NCBI GenBank assembly: GCA_027315345.1
Contig: DAHUYE010000008.1
Coordinates: 1-55,264, forward strand
Source: Actinomycetota bacterium
GTDB lineage: Bacteria; Actinomycetota; Acidimicrobiia; Acidimicrobiales; JAJPHE01
Direction of reading: 5' to 3'
DNA length: 55,264 nucleotides
Part shown: in pieces, positions 47,839-55,264 of the stretch
Position numbering within the stretch: the stretch's first letter is position 1
Layout of the letters: each line of letters opens with the position of its first letter
Translations under genes and position numbers: made by a program
Notes under the pieces: model-generated
What the model was told of the DNA's origin: nothing
The model's input: only the letters and a program-made list of their open reading frames with translations
The model's database searches: none

Positions 47839-50508
47839 CTATGGGCTGGCGGCCGGCCCGGATTCGACCGAGACAAGAGATGAGGCGGCCACCACCCCCC
47901 GGAACAGGGCCTCGGCCCCGGCCCGGGCGGCGGCGGCGGTAGCCGGGTCGACGGCCACCTGGGCCAGCTGGCGGACCAGGTCGATGAGTGACTTCGTGTT
48001 CCTCACGAAGTCCCCCCCGGAGAGCGTGTCCTCCCCCACCACCTCCCGGAGGGGCCGGCCCGAGGCCCAGGCGTGGGCCACGGCGCCAAAACCGAAGTCG
48101 GGAGACCGGGTGGGTATGAGGCCGGCCGCCTCCTCGTCCCGGTTGAGATCGGCAGCCAGAGCCTCGACCCGGGCGCAGCGCTCCCGTAGATGGCGAGGGG
48201 GCGGCAGGCCGTCGGAACCGGCCGGCCCCCGGGATTCGAAGGTGAACCCGGAGGCCACCGCCACCAGGGAGGGGGCATCCAGCCCGGCGAATATCCCCTC
48301 TCCCAGGCACTCGGCTATCAACAGATCGGACTCGTGGTAGATGCGGCAAAGCTGATTCCCGGCCTCGGTCAGGCTCCAGTCCTCCACGTAGCCCCACCGC
48401 TTCATGATCCCGAGGACGCGGTCGAACTGGCGGGCCACCGATTCGACCCGGCTGCGGATGCGGCGCTCCAGCCGCTCGGCGTCGCTGCGGAGGCGGTCGG
48501 CCCGTTCGGCGGCCCGGACGTGCACGGCCCGGTCCCGGCAGGCGCCGACGGGGTGGGCGACGGCCGCCTGCGGCTCCCGGCGGTGGCGGGGGCGGCGCTC
48601 GGACTCAGCGATGCGGGGCAGGCTCAGACGGGAGAGGTTGGCGGCCGCCTCCCGGAGGAAGCGGTTGGCGGTCGGGTCGTAAGGGGTGGGCAGAGCCATG
48701 CGGGCCACGGGGCGCAAGGGGGCGCCGAGTTCCTTGGCGGTGAGGACGAGGCGGCGGCCGTCGGCGTTCACCCCGGTCACCTTCATCTCCCCGCCCTTGC
48801 GCCTGGCGGTGGAGATGACGGCCACCCGGCCGCCGGCCGCCACCCCGGGGACGAGGAGGATGTCCCCGGGCCGGATTCGCTCCATGGCCAGGCGGATCTC
48901 CTCCCGGGGGCTGGTGCGGGTTTCGGGACGGTCCCGGCCGCCCGGGCGCAGGAGAAGCCGGTATTCCCCCACGTCCCCCAGATGGCAGGTGGCCAGCCGC
49001 TCGGCCTCGGCCAGGGCGGCCTGGGTCCGCTCCAGCTGGGTCTCCAGCCTGACCACCTCAGCGTCGGTCCGGTACTGGGCGAAGGAGAGATTGAGCAGGT
49101 GGCGGGCGTGGTCGGGGGCGTAGCGGCGAACCAGGTTGGCCGCCATGTTGAAGGTGGGCCGGAAGGATGAGGTGAGGGCGTTGGCCCGCCGGGAGGCCAG
49201 GGCGGCCACCTGCTCGAAGGCCACGAAGGGCGACCACAGGACGACAGCGTGGCCAAGGGAGTCGATGCCCCTCCGGCCGGCCCGCCCGGTCAGCTGGGTG
49301 TACTCCCCCGAGGTCAAGAACTCGTGGTGGTCACCGGTGAACTTGGAGAGCTTCTCGATGACCACGGTGCGGGCCGGCATGTTGACCCCCAGGGCCAGGG
49401 TCTCGGTGGCGAAGACCACCTTGACCAACCCGGCCGAGAAGCAGGCCTCCACCGCCTCCTTGAACGGGGGGACCATGCCGGCGTGATGGGCGGCCAGGCC
49501 CGCCTCCAGGGCGCTGATCCAGGTGTCGTAGCCGAGCACTCGCAGGTCGTCATCGGAGAGGGCGGATACGTGGGTCTCGGCCAGGCCCCGGATCTGGCGC
49601 CGCTCCTCGACCGCAGTCAGCCTCAACCCCTCGTTGAGGCAGTTGCGCACGGCGTCGTCACAGGCGGCCCGGCTGAAGATGAAGTAGATGGCCGGGAGGA
49701 TGTCGGCCTCGGCCAGCGCCTCGACCACTTCCGTCCGCCGGGGTGTGTAGAGCCGGGTCTGACGCCGACCCCGTCCCGAGGCGGGCAGGGACCGGTTGGC
49801 ATCCAGGGACGCCGCTTCGGGGTTGGGCCGGCCGTCCACGAAGGTGGGCAGGAGGTGAGCGGACTCCGAACCGCGGTCTCCGACCATGTAGAGGTTGCGT
49901 AGCTCCACCGGCCGGCGCTCCTCGATCACCGCCGAGGTTGCCCCCCGGACCGTCTCGATCCACCCGGCAAACTCCTCGGCGTTGCTGACCGTGGCCGACA
50001 GGCAGACCAGGCGCACCTCGGGGGCGAGGTGGATGATGACCTCTTCCCAGACGGCGCCGCGATACGGGTTCTGGAGGTAGTGCACCTCGTCCAGCACCAC
50101 GTACCGCAGTCCTTCCAGGGCGCCGCTGCGGGCGTAGATCATGTTGCGAAGCACCTCGGTGGTCATCACCACCACCGGGGCCGACGGGTTGATGGAGTTG
50201 TCCCCGGTCAGCAGGCCCACGCCGTCCCGGCCGTAACGGCGGACCAGATCCCCGTACTTCTGGTTGGACAGGGCCTTGAGGGGGCTGGTGTAGAAGGCCT
50301 TGCCCCCTTCGGCCCGAGCCAGGGCGATGGCGTACTCGGCCACCAGGGTCTTACCGGCGCCGGTCGGGGCGGCTACCAGGACCGAGCGGCCGTCATCCAG
50401 GGCATCCATGGACCGGGCCTGGAAGGGATCGGGTTCGAAGCCCAGGGCGGCCAGGAAGGCCGATCGCACCGAGGTTGCTCCGGCCGGGACCGCCTCGGCC
50501 GAGCTCAT
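47839..50508 (-). CDS. helY: DEVH-box RNA helicase HelY (Ski2-like)
   Basis: 889 aa. Walker A APTGAGKT at 47-54, DEVH at 140-143, motif III LSATVSN, and the second RecA domain with TETLALGVNMPARTVVIEKL and QLTGRAGRRGID. A long C-terminal domain follows, as in Mtr4/Ski2-type helicases. In actinobacteria helY lies next to the Tat genes; a role in RNA turnover is assumed from the family. The ATG overlaps the tatC stop by 4 nt. Confidence 0.93.
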   Translation of the reverse strand: MSSAEAVPAGATSVRSAFLAALGFEPDPFQARSMDALDDGRSVLVAAPTGAGKTLVAEYAIALARAEGGKAFYTSPLKALSNQKYGDLVRRYGRDGVGLLTGDNSINPSAPVVVMTTEVLRNMIYARSGALEGLRYVVLDEVHYLQNPYRGAVWEEVIIHLAPEVRLVCLSATVSNAEEFAGWIETVRGATSAVIEERRPVELRNLYMVGDRGSESAHLLPTFVDGRPNPEAASLDANRSLPASGRGRRQTRLYTPRRTEVVEALAEADILPAIYFIFSRAACDDAVRNCLNEGLRLTAVEERRQIRGLAETHVSALSDDDLRVLGYDTWISALEAGLAAHHAGMVPPFKEAVEACFSAGLVKVVFATETLALGVNMPARTVVIEKLSKFTGDHHEFLTSGEYTQLTGRAGRRGIDSLGHAVVLWSPFVAFEQVAALASRRANALTSSFRPTFNMAANLVRRYAPDHARHLLNLSFAQYRTDAEVVRLETQLERTQAALAEAERLATCHLGDVGEYRLLLRPGGRDRPETRTSPREEIRLAMERIRPGDILLVPGVAAGGRVAVISTARRKGGEMKVTGVNADGRRLVLTAKELGAPLRPVARMALPTPYDPTANRFLREAAANLSRLSLPRIAESERRPRHRREPQAAVAHPVGACRDRAVHVRAAERADRLRSDAERLERRIRSRVESVARQFDRVLGIMKRWGYVEDWSLTEAGNQLCRIYHESDLLIAECLGEGIFAGLDAPSLVAVASGFTFESRGPAGSDGLPPPRHLRERCARVEALAADLNRDEEAAGLIPTRSPDFGFGAVAHAWASGRPLREVVGEDTLSGGDFVRNTKSLIDLVRQLAQVAVDPATAAAARAGAEALFRGVVAASSLVSVESGPAASP

Positions 50509-51278
50509 CGTTTAAACAGCCGCCCGACCAGGATGGACAGTTCGTAGAACAGGTACATCGGGACCATCATCCCCAACATGGAGAAGGGGTCCGAACTGGG
50601 GGTGGCCACGGCGGAAAAGGCGGTTATGGCCACGATGGCCCAGCGCCGCCAGCTGGACAGCTTGGCCGGGGTCAGCACCCGGGCCAGCTCCAGGGACACC
50701 AGCACCACCGGGAACTCGAAGGCGATGCCGAACACGAGCATCAGGATGAGGATGAGGCTCAGGTAGTTGGAGGGGCTGTAGAGCGGCTGGAGGCTGTGGC
50801 CGCCGATGCCGGTCAACCAGGCCAGGGCGTGGGGGAAGGTCAGCCAGGCCATCAGGGCGCCGAAGGCGAAGAAGGCCATGGAAGCGGCGATGAAGGGGAC
50901 GACGTAACGCCTCTCCTTGGGGCTGAGCCCGGGGGTGATGAATCGCCACAGCTGGTAGAGGATGACCGGCAGGGCCAGGGCCAGGCCGCCGTAGACGGAG
51001 ACCTTGAAGCGGATGGCCAGCGGGTCCAGGGGGCTGAAGATGTAGAGGTGGCACCCGCCCGGACCGCCCCGGGCCCGCAAGGCCCGGCACAGCGGGTGCT
51101 CCAGGAAGCTGAGGATCGACTCGTAGAGGATCCAGCAGATCAGCCCGCCCGCCCCCACCGCCAGGACCGAGACCACCAGGCGCCGCCGCAGCTCGGCCAG
51201 GTGCTCGACCAGGGTCATCGAGCCGTCCGCGTTCCTGGGCGGCCCGGGCCGGCGCCGGAGCGGATTGCGCACGGCCAT
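50505..51278 (-). CDS. tatC: Twin-arginine translocase subunit TatC
   Basis: 257 aa with six predicted membrane helices. The N-terminal cytoplasmic region has MTLVEHLAELRRRLVVSVLA, a conserved TatC feature (the charged HLxELR motif). PFGA-type sequence here as ITPGLSPKERRYVVPF, and FxEFPVV-type sequence as AFEFPVVLVSLE, are present. TatC receives twin-arginine signal peptides for export of folded proteins. It is coupled to helY (4-nt overlap) and preceded by the TatA/B gene. Confidence 0.93.
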   Translation of the reverse strand: MAVRNPLRRRPGPPRNADGSMTLVEHLAELRRRLVVSVLAVGAGGLICWILYESILSFLEHPLCRALRARGGPGGCHLYIFSPLDPLAIRFKVSVYGGLALALPVILYQLWRFITPGLSPKERRYVVPFIAASMAFFAFGALMAWLTFPHALAWLTGIGGHSLQPLYSPSNYLSLILILMLVFGIAFEFPVVLVSLELARVLTPAKLSSWRRWAIVAITAFSAVATPSSDPFSMLGMMVPMYLFYELSILVGRLFKR

Positions 51279-51333
51279 CAGGGCCGGGCCTCGGAATGCC
51301 GTCGGAGATGCTGTCCCCGGGGCGGAGGCGGGC

Positions 51334-51768
51334 TCAGTTCAGGCTCGGGTGGCCGGGAGGCAGAGGCAGGTCCCCGGACCCAACCCAGGCTGGGGTCCGA
51401 GTCGGGCCCGTGACCAGCGGCGTCGGTCGCATCGTCCCGGGCGTTGCTCCCGGAGGGTCGGCCGCAGCCGACGGGCCCGGTGAAAGGGGCGGGCCGGGCG
51501 CCATGGTGGCGGCGAAGGGGGCGGTCACCAGGCCGGCGGCGGTGCTGCGCAGCTCCTCCCGGACCGCCTTCAACTCCTGGACGGGACCGGCCAGGTCGGA
51601 AGCGGCGAAGGCGTCGCGGACCTCCTCCTGGAGCCCTCCGGTCACCCGGCGGAACTCGTTCAACAGCCGCCCGGCGGTACGGGCGGCGCCGGGAAGGCGC
51701 TCCGGGCCCAGGACGATCAGGGCGACGAAGAGGAGGAAGAGGAGTTTGCCGGAGAGGAGTCCCCCCAT
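51334..51768 (-). CDS. Tat translocase subunit TatA/TatB-like
   Basis: 144 aa. One N-terminal helix (LLSGKLLFLLFVALIVLGPE) followed by the amphipathic RLPGAARTAGRLLNEFRRV. The LGPERLP motif favours TatB. A long Pro/Gly-rich C-tail is present. In this phylum one protein can act as TatA and TatB. TAGCAT lies 8 nt before the ATG, so the transcript may be leaderless. It precedes tatC. Confidence 0.85.
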   Translation of the reverse strand: MGGLLSGKLLFLLFVALIVLGPERLPGAARTAGRLLNEFRRVTGGLQEEVRDAFAASDLAGPVQELKAVREELRSTAAGLVTAPFAATMAPGPPLSPGPSAAADPPGATPGTMRPTPLVTGPTRTPAWVGSGDLPLPPGHPSLN

Positions 51769-51779
51769 GGGGGCGAATG

Positions 51780-52118
51780 CTACCGGCGGGTCTGGTGCAG
51801 CTCGAGGAGGGCCAGCTCGCTGCCGCGCTCCCCGTAGAGATGGGTGTGGAACTCCAACACGTCGTCCCAGGTGACGGCGCCGCCCCGATGCTCCTCGGAC
51901 AGCTCCTCGGGGACGTGCCAGGGCCGGATGCCCACCCCGGAGGAGATGAGGATGCGGACCACCCGGTCATCGGCGGCCTTGGTGGCGGTGACGTGGCACC
52001 CCGGGCAGCGGAAGGAGTAGGAGGACCGCTGGTCCTCGAGGTTGATAAGCACCTGGACCTGGCCCGGGGTCAGTTCGACATCCCCACAGGCAGGGCAGGT
52101 GGCCTTGATGGTCGCCAC
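51780..52118 (-). CDS. Small zinc-ribbon protein of unknown function
   Basis: About 112 aa from GTG 52118 (GTG at 52136 also in frame). Two CxxC pairs form a zinc ribbon: IKATCPACGDVELTPGQVQV and YSFRCPGCHV, 30 or so residues apart. The rest includes GIRPWHVPEELSEEHRGGAV and a C-terminal helix FHTHLYGERGSELALLELHQ. The family is not recognised. It lies 11 bp before tatA/B and might be co-transcribed. Confidence 0.65.
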   Translation of the reverse strand: MATIKATCPACGDVELTPGQVQVLINLEDQRSSYSFRCPGCHVTATKAADDRVVRILISSGVGIRPWHVPEELSEEHRGGAVTWDDVLEFHTHLYGERGSELALLELHQTRR

Positions 52119-52268
52119 AGCCCGGCTCTTGCGCACACCGGATGGATCGGCCGATTGGGGTGCCAGCTGAGGAATTCGGGGCGCGAGACTGGGAGGGTGA
52201 GCGCAGAGCCGATCATCGGCTTCGCCCACCGGGGCATGAGGGGCCGGGCCGGCGCGGCGGCAGAACGC

Positions 52269-52865
52269 CTAGATGAAGCCGAAGCGGGACAGGGGCCACA
52301 CCCGGAGGAAGGCCCGCCCGACGATCTGGCTGCCGCTCACCGGGCCGAAGTACCGGCTGTCCTTGGACTCGCCCCGGTTGTCCCCCATGAGGAAGTACTC
52401 ATTGGGTGGAATCTTCTGCTTGTAGAGGGGCACAGCCCCGGCGGTGGGCACCACCCCGGGGGAGAGGTAGGGCTCGTTGAGTGGCTTTCCATTGATGTAG
52501 ATGCGATTCCCGATGCCCTGGATCGTCTCCCCGGGCAAGCCGATCACCCGCTTGATCAGGTCATCGATGCCCGGGCCGATAATGCGGCGCTGCGCGGGCG
52601 TGGGGGTGAACACGACGATGTCACCCCGGTGGATGGGGTGGAAGTCATAGGCGAGCTTGTTGACGAAGACCCGATCGTTGATGTCCAGGGTGTGTTCCAT
52701 GGAGGCGGACGGGATGTAGAAGGTCTGCAGGACGAAGGTCTTGACCAGCACCGCCGCCACCAGGGCGATCACCACCACCGCCACCCACTCCAGGCCCGAG
52801 CGCAGGGCGCGTCTTCGCGGTGGGGTCGGGGCTTCGGCGTCTTCGGGGGCGAGGAGAGTCGTCAC
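52269..52865 (-). CDS. lepB: Signal peptidase I
   Basis: 198 aa. One N-terminal membrane helix (about 24-45), then FYIPSASMEHTLDINDRVFV with catalytic S55 and LIKRVIGLPG with the general-base K105. NEYFLMGDNRGESKDSRYFG is the conserved box E. It cleaves signal peptides of exported proteins on the outer face of the membrane. TAGCCT lies 10 nt before the GTG start. It occupies the place where pafB/pafC occur between pafA and tat genes in mycobacteria. Confidence 0.95.
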   Translation of the reverse strand: MTTLLAPEDAEAPTPPRRRALRSGLEWVAVVVIALVAAVLVKTFVLQTFYIPSASMEHTLDINDRVFVNKLAYDFHPIHRGDIVVFTPTPAQRRIIGPGIDDLIKRVIGLPGETIQGIGNRIYINGKPLNEPYLSPGVVPTAGAVPLYKQKIPPNEYFLMGDNRGESKDSRYFGPVSGSQIVGRAFLRVWPLSRFGFI

Positions 52866-52920
52866 GGAGACACCGAGGCTAGTGGGTGGGTCAGGCCGTC
52901 CCGACGTCAGGCGGGCCGGA

Positions 52921-54279
52921 TCAGAGGCTGGCGATCAGCTTTTCCACCCGCTCGTCATGGGATTTGAAGGGGTCCTTGCACAGGACGGTGCGCTGGGCCT
53001 GGTCGTTGAGCTTCAGGTGGACCCAGTCCACGGTGAAGTCCCGGCGCCGCTCCTTGGCCTTTTTGATGAACTCGCCCCGGAGCCGGGCCCGGGTGGTCTG
53101 GGGAGGGTTGTCCACGGCCGACTGGATGGCGGCGTCGGAGCTGGTCCGCTCCACCATCCCCCTGGCCTGGAGGCGGTAAAACAGGCCCCGCTCGCGGCTG
53201 ACGTCGTGATACTGGAGGTCCATCAGGGCCACCTTGGGATGGGTCAGGGGCAGGTCGTGGCGCTGGCGGTAGCCCTCGATCAGGCGGTGCTTGATGACCC
53301 AGTCGCACTCACGGTCCAGGCTGAAGGGATCCTTCTCCAGGCCATTGAGGCAGTGCTCCCACATCCCGAGGGCCTTCTCCTCCATCGGCCCCAGGCCCCG
53401 CTGCTCGTGGTAGCGGGTGGCCCGGGCCAGGTATTCGAACTGGATGTCGAGGGCGCTGGCCTCCCGGCCGTTGGCCAGGCGAACCTTGCGCTGGCAGAGC
53501 GGATCGTGACTGATCTCCCGGATGGCCCGGATGGGATTCTCCAGGGTCATGTCCCGCAGCACCACGCTGGGGTCCTCCAACATGCGCAGCAGGATGCTGG
53601 TGGCGCCGATCTTCAAGAAGGTGGCGTACTCACTCATGTTGGAGTCACCCACGATCACATGCAGGCGCCGGAAACGTTCGGCGTCGGCGTGGGGCTCGTC
53701 CCGGGTGTTGATGATGGGCCGGCTACGGGTGGTGGCCGAGGAGACCCCCTCCCAGATGTGCTCGGCCCGCTGGCTGATGCAGTAGACCGCCCCCCGAGCC
53801 GTCTGGAGGACCTTGCCGGCGCCGGCGTAGATCTGGCGGCTGACGAAGAAGGGGATCAGGATCTCGGCGTAGTGGCCGAAGTCGTCCCGGCGGCTGGTCA
53901 GGTAGTTCTCGTGGCAGCCGTAGGAGTTACCGGCCGAGTCGGTGTTGTTCTTGAACAGGTGAATGACACCCCGGATGCCCTCCTCCCTCAGCCTCTGCTC
54001 AGCCGACAGGAGGAGGTTTTCGAGGATTCGCTCTCCGGCCTTGTCATGGGCCACCAGGTCATCGATGGAGTCGCATTCCGGGGTGGCGTACTCGGGGTGG
54101 CTGCCCACATCCAGGTAGAGGCGGGCGCCGTTTTCGAGGAAAACGTTGCTGGACCGGCCCCAGCTGACCACCCGCCGGAAGAGGTAGCGGGCGACCTCGT
54201 CCGGGCTGAGCCGGCGCTGGCCCCGGAGCGTGCACGTGACGCCGTACTCGTTCTCGAGTCCGAATATGCGCCGGTCCAC
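52921..54279 (-). CDS. pafA: Pup-protein ligase PafA
   Basis: About 452 aa. It attaches prokaryotic ubiquitin-like Pup to lysines with ATP. The N-terminus (M/V)[15 protein letters not shown] is diagnostic, followed by [38 protein letters not shown] (metal and ATP-binding glutamates) and TEYEPATP-type sequence here as [20 protein letters not shown]. The GTG at 54279 is chosen because TACCGT lies 7 nt upstream (54292-54287), giving a leaderless mRNA; GTG 54288 and ATG 54327 are in frame. ATG 54327 would overlap the divergent gene. Confidence 0.93.
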   Translation of the reverse strand: MDRRIFGLENEYGVTCTLRGQRRLSPDEVARYLFRRVVSWGRSSNVFLENGARLYLDVGSHPEYATPECDSIDDLVAHDKAGERILENLLLSAEQRLREEGIRGVIHLFKNNTDSAGNSYGCHENYLTSRRDDFGHYAEILIPFFVSRQIYAGAGKVLQTARGAVYCISQRAEHIWEGVSSATTRSRPIINTRDEPHADAERFRRLHVIVGDSNMSEYATFLKIGATSILLRMLEDPSVVLRDMTLENPIRAIREISHDPLCQRKVRLANGREASALDIQFEYLARATRYHEQRGLGPMEEKALGMWEHCLNGLEKDPFSLDRECDWVIKHRLIEGYRQRHDLPLTHPKVALMDLQYHDVSRERGLFYRLQARGMVERTSSDAAIQSAVDNPPQTTRARLRGEFIKKAKERRRDFTVDWVHLKLNDQAQRTVLCKDPFKSHDERVEKLIASL

Positions 54280-54286
54280 TGCTGCC

Positions 54287-54296
54287 ACGGTACCGT
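54287..54296. promoter_or_regulatory. Palindromic bidirectional -10 between pafA and the DUF2007 gene
   Basis: ACGGTACCGT is self-complementary and gives the hexamer TACCGT on both strands. On the minus strand it is 7 nt from the pafA GTG at 54279. On the plus strand it is 17 bp from the ATG at 54313. Confidence 0.4.
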
Positions 54297-54312
54297 TCGC
54301 AGGGTGCCGGGG

Positions 54313-54579
54313 ATGCGTATGGTCCATGTGGCCACCGCCTCAGGGACATTTCACGCCCACGTGATCCGGGCCCGGCTGGGGGCGGCCGGCATCCTTTCCG
54401 AGACGCAGGGGGGTAGCGAGGGCCCCTATCCGTTTGCCGGTTGCGTGGAGGTGTACGTGCCCGAGGACGAGGCGGAGGCGGCGGTGGCCATCCTGCAGGC
54501 CGACGCCGAGGCTGATGACGACGACGCCGGGGCCCAAGCCGCAGAGGCCGCCGGAGACGGGACGGTCTGGCCCAGTTAG
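54313..54579 (+). CDS. DUF2007-like small protein between pafA and prcA
   Basis: 88 aa. [35 protein letters not shown], then a beta strand [20 protein letters not shown] and an acidic tail. The pattern ...A.ll.aagI....... V.V...d...A...L fits the DUF2007 (putative signal-transducing) fold. The function is unknown. It is divergent from pafA and its last 4 bp overlap the prcA stop on the opposite strand, so all three are tightly packed. Confidence 0.65.
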   Translation: MRMVHVATASGTFHAHVIRARLGAAGILSETQGGSEGPYPFAGCVEVYVPEDEAEAAVAILQADAEADDDDAGAQAAEAAGDGTVWPS

Positions 54580-55256
54580 GTCCCGAGCAGGGTGCCGACC
54601 TCATCGGGGCCGATGCGCCGGAAGGCCCGCCGGCCGTTGCCCCGGGCCAGGACGGCCACCTCCAGGTCGGCCCGCTCGATGGTCCGGTCCGGTCCGCTCA
54701 GGGCAGCCAGGGCCTTGCCCAGGGCGGTGGGCAGGTCATCGGTGGCATCGACCGACTCCCGCATCCGCTCCGAGACGGCTTCGGCCTCGGCCCCCAGGGC
54801 CACGAACTGTTCGGCGTCGACCATGACCCCGTCGAAGGAGATGTGGTACAGCGAGTCCTGACCCGGCTCGTGGCCCAACTCGGCCACCACTATCTCCACC
54901 TCCATCGGCTTCATCTCATGGGTGAAGACCTGACCCAGGTAGGCCCCGTAGACATTGGCCAGGGAGCGGGCGTCGACGTCCTCCCGGCTGTAGGTGTAGC
55001 CCTTGGTGTCGGCATGGCGGACGCCGGCCACCCTCAGTTGATCGAGCTCGTTGAACTTGCCCACCCCGGCGAAGGCGATGCGGTCGTAGATCTCGCTGAT
55101 CTTGCGCAGCCGGCGGTTGATGTTCTCGGCGGCCATGAGGATGCCGTCGGCGTAGATGCACGCCACCAGGGGTCGGCCCCGGGCCACGTTCTTGCGGGCG
55201 TAGTCGGCCCGGTCCCGCATGACCTGCTCGGGAGCCACGTAGAAGGGCATGCTCAT
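54576..55256 (-). CDS. prcA: 20S proteasome alpha subunit PrcA
   Basis: 226 aa. MPFYVAPEQVMRDRADYARK is the gate-forming N-terminal alpha-subunit region, followed by VARGRPLVACIYADGILMAA, NRRLRKISEIYDRIAFAGVG and FNELDQLR. It forms the outer ring of the bacterial proteasome. The ATG at 55256 is adjacent to the window edge; the second Met (55250) is a possible start. The upstream gene, presumably prcB, would be just beyond the right edge and its stop may overlap this start. Confidence 0.95.
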   Translation of the reverse strand: MSMPFYVAPEQVMRDRADYARKNVARGRPLVACIYADGILMAAENINRRLRKISEIYDRIAFAGVGKFNELDQLRVAGVRHADTKGYTYSREDVDARSLANVYGAYLGQVFTHEMKPMEVEIVVAELGHEPGQDSLYHISFDGVMVDAEQFVALGAEAEAVSERMRESVDATDDLPTALGKALAALSGPDRTIERADLEVAVLARGNGRRAFRRIGPDEVGTLLGT

Positions 55257-55264
55257 GGCCGGTC

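Overview
This 55 kb window is very GC-rich, densely coded DNA from an actinobacterium, most plausibly an Acidimicrobiia-like lineage. That placement is an inference from gene content: a Pup-proteasome locus (prcA, pafA), helY-tatC-tatA/B, the gcvH-garA-ftsR-DUF151-MerR block known from mycobacteria, a DUF4193 protein, a GlnR-type nitrogen box, and many apparently leaderless genes with a TAnnnT hexamer 6-8 nt before the start codon.

Region 1 (1-2132) looks like the end of an integrated element. It holds the right end of an IS3-family element inserted in a methyltransferase gene, a HigBA-type toxin-antitoxin pair with a palindromic operator, and a 45-bp copy of the 3' half of tRNA-Pro(GGG), typical of the residual attachment site of an integrative element. 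Chromosomal genes begin immediately to its right.

Region 2 (2142-16238) carries an amidase, a PIG-V-like mannosyltransferase, a UbiB-family kinase, two single-domain response regulators, fatty-acid/CoA enzymes (family III CoA-transferase, TesB thioesterase, thiolase), a membrane-anchored putative glycoside hydrolase, a large CWB2/FN3 surface protein and an NfuA-like protein. Region 3 (16277-22131) is a tight four-gene array: ATP-grasp enzyme, B12-binding radical SAM protein with a CCAEP tail, CDP-alcohol phosphatidyltransferase and a mannose-1-phosphate guanylyltransferase/phosphomannomutase-like fusion. Its product is unknown. Region 4 (22173-29300) holds the full set of glycine-cleavage-specific proteins (H, T and split P) interleaved with garA, two MerR regulators and a DUF151 nuclease. 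Region 5 (29320-38097) has a flavin-dependent monooxygenase, a nucleotidyltransferase, a GGDEF/EAL protein, a class II aldolase, glnK-amtB with a GlnR-like box, and two membrane proteins.

Region 6 (38161-40087) is the most unusual part. A 28-bp site closely resembling an actinobacterial dif site lies at 40060-40087. Its first 18 bp are repeated at 38161-38178, bracketing about 1.9 kb of small minus-strand genes (a zinc-finger protein, tandem HTH domains in two frames, a zinc-knuckle protein) and a four-copy 12-bp iteron array. This is the arrangement expected of a small Xer-exploiting mobile element inserted at dif. Gene orientation, mainly plus to the left and almost all minus to the right, fits a replication-terminus location.

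Region 7 (40223-55256) carries an RGD/P-rich disordered protein, an enoyl-CoA hydratase, NUDIX and GNAT proteins, a universal stress protein, DUF4193, a double-domain ThyX-like protein, a zinc alcohol dehydrogenase, the HelY/TatC/TatAB cluster, LepB, PafA, a DUF2007-like protein and PrcA. All calls come from reading the sequence; no database search was run.
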